A program made the position numbers and the translations under genes. A stretch of DNA of 64,000 nt, taken from Arthrobacter luteolus NBRC 107841 (lineage in GTDB: Bacteria > Actinomycetota > Actinomycetes > Actinomycetales > Micrococcaceae). This document shows, one piece after another, positions 12,423 through 21,346 of the stretch. Under the pieces are notes generated by a model that saw only the letters and a program-made list of their open reading frames with translations, searched no databases and had not been told where the DNA came from. Position 1 is the stretch's first letter; every line of letters begins with the position of its first letter. The stretch spans positions 186,001 through 250,000 of the forward strand of contig NZ_BCQM01000001.1 in NCBI RefSeq assembly GCF_001552075.1. The letters are read 5' to 3'.

Positions 12423-12844
12423 TAGGTTTTGGGCTCCGCCTGCGTGCCGCTGGTCCAGGCGATCACCGGCTTGGTGAAAATCAGCAGAAGGACTGCGGCG
12501 GCGGGAATCAGCAGAGCCAGGCCGACCAGGACCACACCACCCTGGAGGGTGGGCACGGCAATCACGATCATAAAGAGCTGCCACACCAAGGCCGCAGCCC
12601 GTGTCCAGCGCATGCCGCGGAAGAAGAAATGCCCCACGACCAGGAGCCAAACCGCGACCGCCACGATGAGGATGAGGCTGAAAATGGCACCGCCGAGGGA
12701 CGTTGCCGTGGCCGTCAGGAGGTTGTACACATACCAGGCGGCGACACTCAGGAGGCCGACGGCTTCCAGGACGAGAACGATGGATATCAGGATGACTGCT
12801 GCCGGACGGGACGCGGGAGCGGTGGAATCTTGGGGTCTTGACAC
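12419..12844 (-). CDS. four-helix membrane protein of unknown function
   Basis: A 141-residue protein with a short polar N-terminus (SRPQDSTAPASRP) and four predicted membrane segments (about 16-40, 52-72, 83-103, 106-126), ending in a short hydrophilic tail. I do not recognise a catalytic motif. It resembles the small hypothetical four-helix proteins common in Arthrobacter. Its stop overlaps the stop of the EssC-like gene by four bases in convergent orientation. The start is a GTG at 12844 without a strong ribosome site, so the N-terminus is uncertain. Confidence 0.75.
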   Translation of the reverse strand: MSRPQDSTAPASRPAAVILISIVLVLEAVGLLSVAAWYVYNLLTATATSLGGAIFSLILIVAVAVWLLVVGHFFFRGMRWTRAAALVWQLFMIVIAVPTLQGGVVLVGLALLIPAAAVLLLIFTKPVIAWTSGTQAEPKTY

Positions 12845-13026
12845 ACTGGCACACTACCGGACATAGTCGAGGGGCGGTGAGGCGGAACCCCCCAGCCAGC
12901 GGGCTTGACCCCTTCAGCGCAGTTCTCAGGACAGGGCCCGGTCAGCACCGCAGTTTCTCAGCCAGTTTGTCTGCTATTGCCTGAACCACGGATCCCTGTG
13001 ACGCATCCCTCATCATTTCCGGCAGA

Positions 13027-13041
13027 TTAACAGCTTGTTAA
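13027..13041. promoter_or_regulatory. inverted repeat TTAACA-N3-TGTTAA upstream of whiB1
   Basis: A perfect 6-bp inverted repeat with a 3-bp centre in the AT-richer part of the 334-bp space between the four-helix protein gene (starts at 12844, minus strand) and whiB1. It is a possible operator; no known regulator is assigned. Apart from this site, a GC-rich hairpin and a CRP-like site, I see nothing else in the gap. Confidence 0.35.
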
Positions 13042-13086
13042 CCCTTGTTTGCGTTTCCCTGTCGTGACACCCTTGTAGAGGGGATC

Positions 13087-13106
13087 AGGGGCCGGAACCG
13101 GCCCCT
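13087..13106. promoter_or_regulatory. GC-rich 9-bp inverted repeat ahead of whiB1
   Basis: Two perfect 9-bp arms meet with a 2-bp centre about 70 bp before the whiB1 start. Downstream is TTTAGTTTG rather than a clean T-run, so terminator function is doubtful. It may be an operator or a 5' leader hairpin. Confidence 0.35.
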
Positions 13107-13122
13107 TTAGTTTGTGGTTGCT

Positions 13123-13138
13123 CGTGAATGTTTTCACA
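13123..13138. promoter_or_regulatory. CRP/FNR-type site upstream of whiB1
   Basis: CGTGA-N6-TCACA differs from the classic TGTGA-N6-TCACA site at only the first base and lies 40 bp before the whiB1 ATG. In M. tuberculosis whiB1 transcription is controlled by the cAMP receptor protein Rv3676. The site makes the same control likely here; function is inferred. Confidence 0.6.
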
Positions 13139-13178
13139 AACAAACGGAGTCAACTTTTCAGAGGAGATAGTGATTAGC

Positions 13179-13427
13179 ATGGATTGGCGGAGCCGCGCAG
13201 CGTGTCTGGACAAGGATCCGGAGCTGTTCTTCCCTGTGGGAAACACCGGCCCGGCTCTTCTTCAGATTGAAGAGGCCAAGAGCGTATGCCGCCGGTGCCC
13301 GGTTATCGATACCTGCCTGCAGTGGGCCATCGAAACCGGTCAGGATGCCGGGGTCTGGGGTGGCATGAGTGAAGACGAGCGCCGTGCGCTGAAACGCCGT
13401 GCCGCAAGGGCACGCCGGGCTTCCTAA
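13179..13427 (+). CDS. whiB1: WhiB-family iron-sulfur regulator, WhiB1-like
   Basis: An 82-residue [4Fe-4S] DNA-binding or sigma-interacting regulator. The four cluster cysteines are C9, C37, C40 and C46 (CxxCxxxxxC), followed by the GVWGG turn (58-62) and the basic C-terminal SEDERRALKRRAARARR. Length and N-terminus (MDWRSRAACLDKDPELFF) match WhiB1. The ATG at 13179 lies 12 bases after GAGGAG. The GTG at 13170 is closer to that site but would add three residues not usual in the family. The neighbour on the opposite strand is a PdtaS-like kinase, the same pairing as Rv3219/Rv3220c. A strong terminator follows. Confidence 0.95.
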   Translation: MDWRSRAACLDKDPELFFPVGNTGPALLQIEEAKSVCRRCPVIDTCLQWAIETGQDAGVWGGMSEDERRALKRRAARARRAS

Positions 13428-13502
13428 GGAAACCCGCCAAGGACCGCAGGGTTCTTGATCGAACCAAGAAGACTTCCTCAGGCGCCCCCGCCTGGGATAC
13501 CC

Positions 13503-13532
13503 GAAGGGCCGCTGCCTCAGCAGCGGCCCTTC
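13503..13532. terminator. bidirectional terminator between whiB1 and pdtaS
   Basis: A perfect 13-bp stem (13503-13515 with 13520-13532) with a CTCA loop between converging genes. The T-tract is weak (GTTGTT), but the stem is the strongest structure in the gap. The remaining sequence up to 13619 shows nothing else. Confidence 0.75.
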
Positions 13533-13619
13533 GTTGTTCCCTGATGTCCGCAGACCGGAATCTTCCCGCCGCACGGGTTCTTCGGCAGCCGGAAAGGACC
13601 TCGGGTCAGGAAGCAGACC

Positions 13620-15101
13620 TCAACGGCGCCGGGCGCCGTCGAGGCCCATCTCGATAGTCACCTCGGTGCCTCCGCCGGGCCGGGGCGACCAGGCTATGGT
13701 TCCGGCGAGCTCGCTCTGGACCAGGGTCCGCACAATCTGCAGTCCAAGTCCTTCACTGCGCGGCTCCGCCGGAAGGCCAACGCCGTCGTCAGAGATGGTC
13801 ACCGCCAGAGTTTCCTCGTTGTCCTCGGCCCTGCGCCGTTCGGCGCTCAGCCACACGGTTCCGCCCTCCCGTCCGGACAAGCCGTGTTCGACGGCGTTGG
13901 TCACCAGCTCGTTGATCACCAGTGCCAGCGGGGTGGCGAAGTCACTGGGCAGTTCCCCGAAGGTTCCCTGCCGTTCGGTCCGCACGCCCTGAGCCGGCGA
14001 CGCCACCTCGGCCGACAGCCGGAACTGCCGGTCGATGAGCTCGTCGAAGTCCACGTTCTGGGTCAGGCCCTGGGATAGGGTTTCGTGCACCAGTGCGATG
14101 GTGGATACCCGGCGCATGGCCTGCGCGAGCCCGAGTTTCCCCTCTTCGCTTTCCATCCGGCGGGACTGCATCCGCAGCAGCGCAGCAACTGTCTGGAGGT
14201 TGTTCTTAACCCGGTGGTGGATCTCCCGGATCGTGGCATCCTTGGACACCAGCTCCATTTCCCGCCGCCGGAGCTCCGAAACGTCGCGGCAGAGAACCAG
14301 CGCCCCGAACCGCTCCTTTTCGTCGCGCAGGGGAATAGCCCGGAGCGACAGGCTGACGCCCCGCGACTCGATTTCCGTCCGCCACGGCATCCGGCCGGTC
14401 ACGACCAGCGGCAGCGTCTCGTCGACCATCCGTCGGTCCTTGAGCAGCGCCGTCGTGATTTCGGCCAGGGGCCGTCCCTCGAGCGATTCCATGTCGCCGA
14501 GCCTGCGGAAGGCCGAGACACCGTTGGGGCTGGCGTACTGCACCACTCCCTGGGCGTCGAGCCGGATAAGCCCGTCCCCCACCCGCGGCGCACCCCGGCG
14601 CGAACCGGTGGGCGTCGCGAAGTCCGGCCACAGACCCAGGGTCCCCATCCGCAGCAGATCATAGGCGCACTGGCGGTAGGTCAGTTCCAGCCGCGAGGGC
14701 ATCCGCGAGCTGGAGAGGTCCATATGGGATGTCACGACGGCGAGCGTCCGGCCGTTGCGGACGAAGGGAATCGCTTCGACCCGCATGGCCGTGTCGGTGG
14801 TCCAGTTTGTCTCACTCGACCGCTCGATGGATTGGCTCTTCCACGCCGCATCGACCAGGGGCTGCAGGTCGCCCCGGATCCGCTCCCCCACAAAGTCGCT
14901 GTGGAAAACGGTGTGCGACGTCGACGGCCTGGCATGTGCCAGCGCGACGTAGCTTCCGTCGGGAAGCGGAAACCAGAGCGCCAGGTCGGCGAACGCAAGG
15001 TCCGCCACCAGCTGCCAGTCGCCCACCAGCAGGTGCAGCCACTCGGCGTCGCCGGGTGCGAAGTCGGCGTGTTCCTTGATCGGATCAGTAAAGATAGCCA
15101 T
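13620..15101 (-). CDS. pdtaS: cytosolic sensor histidine kinase, PdtaS-like (HisKA_2)
   Basis: A 493-residue soluble kinase: an N-terminal GAF-like domain (about 10-155), a PAS domain (about 175-280) and a HisKA_2/HATPase core. The H-box is EIHHRVKNNLQTVAALL (H295/H296), the N-box NELVTNAVEH (397-406), and the ATP-lid Gly motifs SDDGVGLP (437-444) and GLGLQIV (451-457). No membrane helix is seen. In mycobacteria PdtaS phosphorylates the RNA-binding antiterminator PdtaR and sits next to whiB1, as here; no pdtaR is in the window. It ends 191 bp from whiB1 and starts 13 bp after the glutamate dehydrogenase stop, so the two may be co-transcribed. Confidence 0.9.
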   Translation of the reverse strand: MAIFTDPIKEHADFAPGDAEWLHLLVGDWQLVADLAFADLALWFPLPDGSYVALAHARPSTSHTVFHSDFVGERIRGDLQPLVDAAWKSQSIERSSETNWTTDTAMRVEAIPFVRNGRTLAVVTSHMDLSSSRMPSRLELTYRQCAYDLLRMGTLGLWPDFATPTGSRRGAPRVGDGLIRLDAQGVVQYASPNGVSAFRRLGDMESLEGRPLAEITTALLKDRRMVDETLPLVVTGRMPWRTEIESRGVSLSLRAIPLRDEKERFGALVLCRDVSELRRREMELVSKDATIREIHHRVKNNLQTVAALLRMQSRRMESEEGKLGLAQAMRRVSTIALVHETLSQGLTQNVDFDELIDRQFRLSAEVASPAQGVRTERQGTFGELPSDFATPLALVINELVTNAVEHGLSGREGGTVWLSAERRRAEDNEETLAVTISDDGVGLPAEPRSEGLGLQIVRTLVQSELAGTIAWSPRPGGGTEVTIEMGLDGARRR

Positions 15102-15114
15102 GTTCCAAACTCCG

Positions 15115-18100
15115 TCAGCGCCTGACGATCGAGCGCAGCAGGCGCAGGGCGACCGACAGTGAAGCCATGTCGTCCTGTTCCAGCTCGTTCACTTCGGCGA
15201 ACATCTTTGTGGCCCGCTCAAGGTTCTCGGAGTTTTCACGCTCCCAGGCCTCCAGCCGTTCCACCGGGTCCCCGCCGGCCATTGACGGTGTGGCCTGCAG
15301 CGCTGCCACGGTCATGTCCGCGACGGTTGAATACAGGTCATCCCGAAGCGCTGCCCGGGCCAGTGCCTGCCAGCGGTCGCCGCGGGGCAGCTTCGTGATC
15401 CGTTCCAGCAGGTCGTCGATTCCGTAGCGGTCGTACACCGCGTAATAGACCGCGGCGATGTTTTCCACGGGCTCCTCGACCTGCCGGCTTGCCAATGCGA
15501 CATCGAGCAGGCCGTAGCTCTCGAACTGCTCAGCCCAGTATGAGCCCAGTCCTTCCGGGAGATCCCAGGCCGCAGCCTTTTCCATCGCAGCTTCCACGCG
15601 TTCGCGGTCGCCTCCGCGCATAAAGCGCATCAGGTCCTTGCGCAGCGGTTCCACAATGGGCTTGAACGCTGCGATGTCCTCGTCGATGGTGCTGCCGCTG
15701 CCTACGTGGTTCACGAACCAGCGGACGGCGCGGTCCAGCAGGCGCCGCATGTCGAGATGGATGGTGGTCCAGGTTTCCGTGGGGAAACTTGCCGGCAGCT
15801 CGCCCAGGGCAGCAACGACGTCGTCGATCGCGTAGATTTCCCGCAGCGCGCTGAAGGCGCGGGCAACTGTTGCTTCGCCGGCGGAGGTCTCCTCCATCAC
15901 CCGGAAGGCGAAGGTGATGCCGCCGATGTTGATCATGTCATTGGCGACGATCGTGGAGATGATCTCCCGCCGCAGCGGGTGGCTGTCCAACTGGTCCTCG
16001 AACCGTTCCACCAATTGCTTGGGGAAGTACCTCCGCAGGGTGCCGCGGAAGTACGGGTCGTCAGCCAGGTCCGAGGCAGTCAGTGCCCGGGTCAGTTCGA
16101 TCTTGGCGTACGCGGCCAGGACAGCGAGCTCCGGTGCGGTGAGCCCCTGCCCCTCGGCCAGCCGTGCCCGCAGCTGCTCGTTGGTCGGCAGCGCCTCGAG
16201 CCGGCGGTCCAGGCCGGCCCGCTCTTCCAGCCAGTCCATCAGCCGTTCGAAGCTGGGGCTCCATTCCACAACGTGCTGCCGGTCGTTCAGCAGCAGCATG
16301 TTCTGGTCGATGTTGTCCTGGAGCACCAGCCTTCCGACTTCATCGGTCATGGAATGCAGGAACTCCGAGCGCTCCGACGGATCGAGGCGTCCGGCGGCAA
16401 CCATCCGGTCCACGAAGATCTTGATGTTCACTTCGTGGTCGGAGCAGTCCACCCCGGCGGAGTTATCGATCGCGTCGGTGTTGAGGATAACGCCGGCCAG
16501 TGCAGCCTCGATCCGCCCGCGCTGGGTCATACCGAGGTTGCCTCCCTCGCCGATAACCTTGGCCCGGACGTCCCTGCCGTCAATGCGGATTCCGTCGTTC
16601 GCTTTGTCCCCGACGTCGGCATTCGTCTCAGCGGAGGACTTGATGTAGGTGCCGATTCCGCCGTTGTAGAGCAGATCCACGGGTGCCTTGAGGATGGCGC
16701 GCAGCAGTTCCGGCGGGCTCAGCCGGGTAACTCCCTCGTCCAGTCCCAGGACCTCGCGGACCTGGGCGCTGACCGGGATGGACTTGGCCTGGCGCGGGTA
16801 CACCCCGCCGCCTTCGCTGATCAGCGATTCGTCGTAGTCAGCCCAGGAGGAACGCGGAAGCTCGAACAGCCGGCGCCGTTCAGCGTGGGAACGCGCAGCG
16901 TCCGGGTTGGGATCCAGGAAAACATGCCGGTGGTCGAACGCGGCCACGAGCCGGATGTGCTCCGAGAGGAGCATCCCGTTGCCGAACACGTCACCGCTCA
17001 TGTCGCCCACGCCTGCTGCGGTGAAATCCTCGCTCTGGGTGTCGACCCCGAGTTCGCTGAAGTGCCGCTTGACCGATTCCCACGCACCCCGGGCCGTGAT
17101 TCCCATGGCCTTGTGGTCGTAGCCGATGGAGCCGCCGGAGGCGAATGCATCACCCAGCCAGAAACCGTACTCGGCGGAAAGCGCATTGGCCGTATCTGAG
17201 AAGGACGCTGTGCCCTTGTCCGCTGCGACGACCAGGTAGCTGTCGTCGCCGTCGTGCCGGACCACACGCTGCGGCGGAACAATCTGCTCGCCGTCCTCCG
17301 TCACCACCATGTTGTCCGTGATGTCCAGCAGGCCGCGGATGAAGGTGCGGTAACTTTCCTTGCCCTCTTCCATCCAGGCACCGCGGTCCTCGGCCGGGTC
17401 GGGGAGCTGCTTGGCGTAGAAGCCACCCTTGGCCCCGGTGGGCACAATAACGGCGTTCTTGACGGTCTGTGCCTTGACCAGGCCCAGGATTTCCGTGCGG
17501 AAGTCCTCCCGCCGATCCGACCAGCGCAGGCCGCCGCGGGCCACTTCGCCGAAGCGCAGGTGGACACCTTCCACCTGGGGCGAGTACACCCAGATTTCGT
17601 ACTTGGGCCTCGGGAAAGGCGCTCCGTCGATGGATTCGGTGTCGAGTTTGCAGCTCACATAGGACTTGCCCTGGTAGAAGTTGGTCCGCAGTGTTGCCTC
17701 AATCAGGTTGGCGAACGTGCGCAGGACGCGGTCGGCATCCAGGGTGGGGACCTGTTCCAGGCCGGCGTCGAGCTCGGTCCGGGCCGCTTCGAGTTCACCG
17801 CCGCGGACGGCGCCGTCCATGTCCGGATCGAACCGCGCCCTGAACAGCCGGACGAGCGCCGCCGTAACCCGCGGATTGGCCATCAGGGTGTCGGACATAA
17901 AGCCGTACGAGTTCGTGTTGCCCATCTGCCGCATGTACTTGGCGTAGCTGCGGAAAATCACCACCTGGCGCCAGCCAAGGTTCTGGCCGAGGACCAGCCG
18001 GTCGAATTCATCCGATTCGCTGACGCCCGAGCTGCCCGCGTGGAAGGCCTCAGCAAGCAGGGTGCCGGTCTTCAGCGGATCCACTCCGGCGGGGTATTCC

Positions 18101-19950
18101 AGACCGAAGTCGTAGAGGAAGAGTTCGACGCCGTCCTGGCGGCGGATCTCGAAGGGGCGCTCGTCGAGCACCTCGAGTCCGAGGTTGTGCAGGAAGGGCA
18201 GAATCTGGGTCAGGGACCGCGGTTCCAGCAGGTACAGCTTCAGGCGGGCATCGGCGCCGTCAGCGGAGCCGTTGGGGGTGTAGACATACAGCTCCGGTGC
18301 GGTGTCCGGGTTCTGCAGCCGGTCCTCGAACCGGGCGATGTCTTCGAGGGCATCCTCGACTTCATACCCAACGCGGTAGTCCATCGGAAACGCTTCGCCC
18401 CAGAGCGCGGACAGCTGCTCAGCCTGCTCGCGGTCGAACTTGCCGCGCAGCACCTCATTGATTCCTTCGGGCCAGGACCGTGTGGCACTGACCAGGCGGC
18501 GTTCCAGAGCTGCGGCATCAACGTCGGTGATTTCCACGCCCTTGGGCAGGCGGATACGGAAGAAGAGCCTTGCGAGGGCTGATTCAGTGAGCCGCGCTTC
18601 GTAGTCGATCGACTCAGCGTTGAAGGTGGAGCGGAGTTCGTCCTGGATACGCAGGCGGACCGAGGTGGTGTAGCGGTCACGGGGAAGGAACACCAGCGCC
18701 GACATAAACCGGCCGTAAACGTCAGGACGGAGGAAGAGCCTGGTCCGGCGCCGTTCCTGCAGGCGCAGAATGCCCTGGGCGGTTTCCAGCAGGGCATCAA
18801 CCTCGATCTGGAAGAGCTCGTCCCGCGGGAAGGTCTCCAGGATGGCAAGGAGGTCCTTGCCGGAGTGCGAATCCGCCGGGAAACCGGCACGGTGCATCAC
18901 GGCTTTCACCTTGTCCCGCAGGATCGGGATCTTCCGGACGGAGCCGGTGTAGGCACCCGTGGCGAACAGTCCGATGAACCGGCGTTCCCCGTTGACGTTT
19001 CCCTGCGCGTCGAACCGCTTGACGCCGATGTAGTCGAAGTAGGCCGCGCGGTGGACCGTCGAGCGCGAGTTCGCCTTGGTGATCACCAGTGCGCGCTTCT
19101 CCCGGGCCTTCGCCTTACCGGCAGCCGTCAGGTGCTGGACCTTGCCGGCTTCGGAACTGCGGCGGAGCAGTCCCAGGCCGGTGCCCGAGGAGGCACGGAG
19201 CACGTCCTCCCCGTTGTCCTCGATCAGGTCGTATTCACGGTAGCCAAGGAACGTGAAGTTGCCGTTGTCCAGCCAGGTCAGGAGTTCGTGGGCCTGCTGC
19301 AGATCCGGGATTCCGGCGGCACCGGAGATCGAATCCAGCCCGCCGGCGATTTCGTGGACCTTCGAACGCATAGCGGCCCAGTCTCCAACGGCAACGCTCA
19401 CGTCCGCGAGGACGCGTTCGAGCCCGTCGATCATGGCGGCCCGGCGGTCTGCATCGATCAGCCGGGGAACCTCGACGGCGATCCAGGACTCGATCCGCGC
19501 CGTCTGGTTGTCCCCGCCCAGCAGCCCCGAGATGTTCGGCAATGCCGCGGTATCACCGCTCGAGACGCCGGCAGCCGAAGGCACCCGCTGCACCTGCTGC
19601 AGGGTATCGCTTTCCCGGTCCCGGACAGCGAGGAACGTCGGGTGGACCACCAGCCGGATGCCGCAGTTCTGCCGCACAATTTCGGCCGTTACGGAATCCA
19701 CCAGGAACGGCATGTCATCGGTGACGATCAGGATGACGCTGGAGTCACCCTGGTCAAAGATATTTACGGCCGCTGTGCCTTCGGCGCGGGTCCAGGCCAG
19801 GTCCCGGTGCTGCTCTGCCCGCTCCCTGAGGACCTGCTGCGGGTACAGCTCGGCGTCCTCAGCCGCCAGATGCTCGTAGTAGTTCCCGATGAACTCCTCA
19901 AGGGAAGTACTCGAACTGGAAAGATCCGTGGTGTTGGACCCAGACGACAT
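15115..19950 (-). CDS. gdh: NAD-dependent glutamate dehydrogenase, large (about 180 kDa) type
   Basis: Catabolic enzyme converting L-glutamate and NAD to 2-oxoglutarate, ammonia and NADH. At 1611 residues it has the length of the L-GDH/Rv2476c class. The N-terminal half holds ACT-like regulatory regions. The catalytic domain shows GGLRWSDRREDFRTE and PTGAKGGFYAKQ (Lys near 840), followed by the nucleotide-binding region with SGDVFGNGML and GEGGNLGMTQRGR. A helical C-terminal domain follows. The start is the ATG at 19950. Glutamate catabolism in a soil actinobacterium fits. It is transcribed toward pdtaS with a 13-bp gap. Confidence 0.95.
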   Translation of the reverse strand: MSSGSNTTDLSSSSTSLEEFIGNYYEHLAAEDAELYPQQVLRERAEQHRDLAWTRAEGTAAVNIFDQGDSSVILIVTDDMPFLVDSVTAEIVRQNCGIRLVVHPTFLAVRDRESDTLQQVQRVPSAAGVSSGDTAALPNISGLLGGDNQTARIESWIAVEVPRLIDADRRAAMIDGLERVLADVSVAVGDWAAMRSKVHEIAGGLDSISGAAGIPDLQQAHELLTWLDNGNFTFLGYREYDLIEDNGEDVLRASSGTGLGLLRRSSEAGKVQHLTAAGKAKAREKRALVITKANSRSTVHRAAYFDYIGVKRFDAQGNVNGERRFIGLFATGAYTGSVRKIPILRDKVKAVMHRAGFPADSHSGKDLLAILETFPRDELFQIEVDALLETAQGILRLQERRRTRLFLRPDVYGRFMSALVFLPRDRYTTSVRLRIQDELRSTFNAESIDYEARLTESALARLFFRIRLPKGVEITDVDAAALERRLVSATRSWPEGINEVLRGKFDREQAEQLSALWGEAFPMDYRVGYEVEDALEDIARFEDRLQNPDTAPELYVYTPNGSADGADARLKLYLLEPRSLTQILPFLHNLGLEVLDERPFEIRRQDGVELFLYDFGLEYPAGVDPLKTGTLLAEAFHAGSSGVSESDEFDRLVLGQNLGWRQVVIFRSYAKYMRQMGNTNSYGFMSDTLMANPRVTAALVRLFRARFDPDMDGAVRGGELEAARTELDAGLEQVPTLDADRVLRTFANLIEATLRTNFYQGKSYVSCKLDTESIDGAPFPRPKYEIWVYSPQVEGVHLRFGEVARGGLRWSDRREDFRTEILGLVKAQTVKNAVIVPTGAKGGFYAKQLPDPAEDRGAWMEEGKESYRTFIRGLLDITDNMVVTEDGEQIVPPQRVVRHDGDDSYLVVAADKGTASFSDTANALSAEYGFWLGDAFASGGSIGYDHKAMGITARGAWESVKRHFSELGVDTQSEDFTAAGVGDMSGDVFGNGMLLSEHIRLVAAFDHRHVFLDPNPDAARSHAERRRLFELPRSSWADYDESLISEGGGVYPRQAKSIPVSAQVREVLGLDEGVTRLSPPELLRAILKAPVDLLYNGGIGTYIKSSAETNADVGDKANDGIRIDGRDVRAKVIGEGGNLGMTQRGRIEAALAGVILNTDAIDNSAGVDCSDHEVNIKIFVDRMVAAGRLDPSERSEFLHSMTDEVGRLVLQDNIDQNMLLLNDRQHVVEWSPSFERLMDWLEERAGLDRRLEALPTNEQLRARLAEGQGLTAPELAVLAAYAKIELTRALTASDLADDPYFRGTLRRYFPKQLVERFEDQLDSHPLRREIISTIVANDMINIGGITFAFRVMEETSAGEATVARAFSALREIYAIDDVVAALGELPASFPTETWTTIHLDMRRLLDRAVRWFVNHVGSGSTIDEDIAAFKPIVEPLRKDLMRFMRGGDRERVEAAMEKAAAWDLPEGLGSYWAEQFESYGLLDVALASRQVEEPVENIAAVYYAVYDRYGIDDLLERITKLPRGDRWQALARAALRDDLYSTVADMTVAALQATPSMAGGDPVERLEAWERENSENLERATKMFAEVNELEQDDMASLSVALRLLRSIVRR

Positions 19951-20038
19951 TTAATACGCCTCCGAAAATCGCCGCTTTGTCCGAACCGCCCCATTGCGGC
20001 CCGTTTGTAACGAGCCTATCTCGTTGACAAAGAAAAGT

Positions 20039-21346
20039 TCATTTTGTGCCCGCTCCCCGGCGCCGCCGGTTTCGGCGGCGCGCGCCCGCCGGGACGTTGG
20101 CCAGCGCCGCGATGGCTGTCCGAAGGGACGACGCCGGCGCAGCTTCCAGCAGGGCGGCGCCGGCAAGGAGGGCAGCATCAGTGGCGTCCCAGTCAGCCGG
20201 AAGGAAAGCATCGATTTTCCCGGGACCGAACCGCTCCCAGGCCTGGCTGAGCTGGCGTTCGGGAACACGCCCGGCGGCCGATCGCCGGACTTTGTTGAGC
20301 ACCACCAGCGGCGACGCCCCCGGCACTGCCACTTCCAGCTCCGCAAGAGCCCTGACCAGGCGCGGAACGCCGACGGGGTCGGCAGCCCCCACCGCATAAA
20401 TGGTGTCTGCGTGTTCCAGGGCAATCAGCGTTGCCGCGTTGCGCCGCGGCGCCATGGTGTCGTAGCTCAGTTCTTCATCCGCTTCGACGCTGAATCCGCA
20501 GTCCACCACGGTAATGTCAGCTGCCGCGCGGGACTGTTCCAGCACCCGGGCCAGCGCGGTTCCGCGGATCTCAATCCAGCGGTCCGACCGGGTGATGCCG
20601 GTCAGGACCGTCATCCGCTCCCCTTTGATGTCCACTGAGACTCCGGAGCCGGCCAGCGACACCGGGTCCAGCACTCCCTGGTCGGCCAGCCGGCAGGCCT
20701 GGGCCACCCCGGCGGATTCCTCCGTCAGGCCCAGGGCAGCGGCGATGCTTGGCGCATAGGTGTCCGCATCGATCAGGAGCACCCGGCTTCCTGCGGCGGC
20801 TGCTTCCGCTGCCAGATTCAATGCGAGCATTGTACGGCCCGGAGCTCCGGCGGGGCCCCAGACCGCCACCACCGTGCCCCGTGTGCCCGGGGACGGTTCT
20901 CCAGGTTCCGTTTCGGGTTCCGCCAGTTCCCACCGGCGAAGGGTCTCTGCCGGATCCGCCAGCGAGGACGCGCTGCCGCGGGCGGCAAAGATCTGTTCCT
21001 GCCCGGCCACCGCCTCTGCCACCAGTGCTGCGAGCGCGCTGGATTCCAGGGACCGCGGCACATGCGCGATTCCGAGCGTTTCCAGCCGTGCCTTGGACTC
21101 GTCGTCGTCCGCGAGAACAACCAGTGCCACCCCCGCCGCCGCGAGGCGTTCGGCCAGGCTTGCAGTCAGCTCCCCGGCGCCGTCGTCAATCACCGCGGCG
21201 CGCGCCATGCCGCTTTGGCAGGCGGCGATGAGCTCCGTGAGTTCCCCGCAGCGGCGGATAACGGTGACCGGCCCCTGCAGCCGCTCCAGGCCCTGGACCA
21301 GCTCGGCGGTACCGGTGCCTGAGGTCACGATGGGAATGCTGTTCAT
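20039..21346 (-). CDS. CpaE/MinD-like P-loop protein with altered P-loop
   Basis: A 435-residue protein with an N-terminal receiver-like region lacking an obvious phospho-acceptor (1-120), an acidic linker, then a MinD/ParA-type fold. The P-loop reads GPAGAPGRT (164-172): Arg replaces the usual Walker Lys, and the deviant-Walker signature Lys is absent. The following ALNLA, VLLIDADTYAPSIAAALG and ITVVDCGF match the fold. Such proteins position pilus or septum machinery in other bacteria (CpaE of Tad systems). The start overlaps the SAF gene stop by 4 bases, so the two are coupled. Nucleotide hydrolysis is doubtful; the role is inferred. Confidence 0.8.
   Translation of the reverse strand: MNSIPIVTSGTGTAELVQGLERLQGPVTVIRRCGELTELIAACQSGMARAAVIDDGAGELTASLAERLAAAGVALVVLADDDESKARLETLGIAHVPRSLESSALAALVAEAVAGQEQIFAARGSASSLADPAETLRRWELAEPETEPGEPSPGTRGTVVAVWGPAGAPGRTMLALNLAAEAAAAGSRVLLIDADTYAPSIAAALGLTEESAGVAQACRLADQGVLDPVSLAGSGVSVDIKGERMTVLTGITRSDRWIEIRGTALARVLEQSRAAADITVVDCGFSVEADEELSYDTMAPRRNAATLIALEHADTIYAVGAADPVGVPRLVRALAELEVAVPGASPLVVLNKVRRSAAGRVPERQLSQAWERFGPGKIDAFLPADWDATDAALLAGAALLEAAPASSLRTAIAALANVPAGARRRNRRRRGAGTK

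Noticed and set aside
13087-13106. Rho-independent terminator before whiB1
   Set aside because: The hairpin is perfect but lacks a T-run, and no plus-strand gene ends just before it.
17254-18582. Long open frame opposite glutamate dehydrogenase
   Set aside because: Shadow frame; the coding signal lies on the other strand with family motifs throughout.
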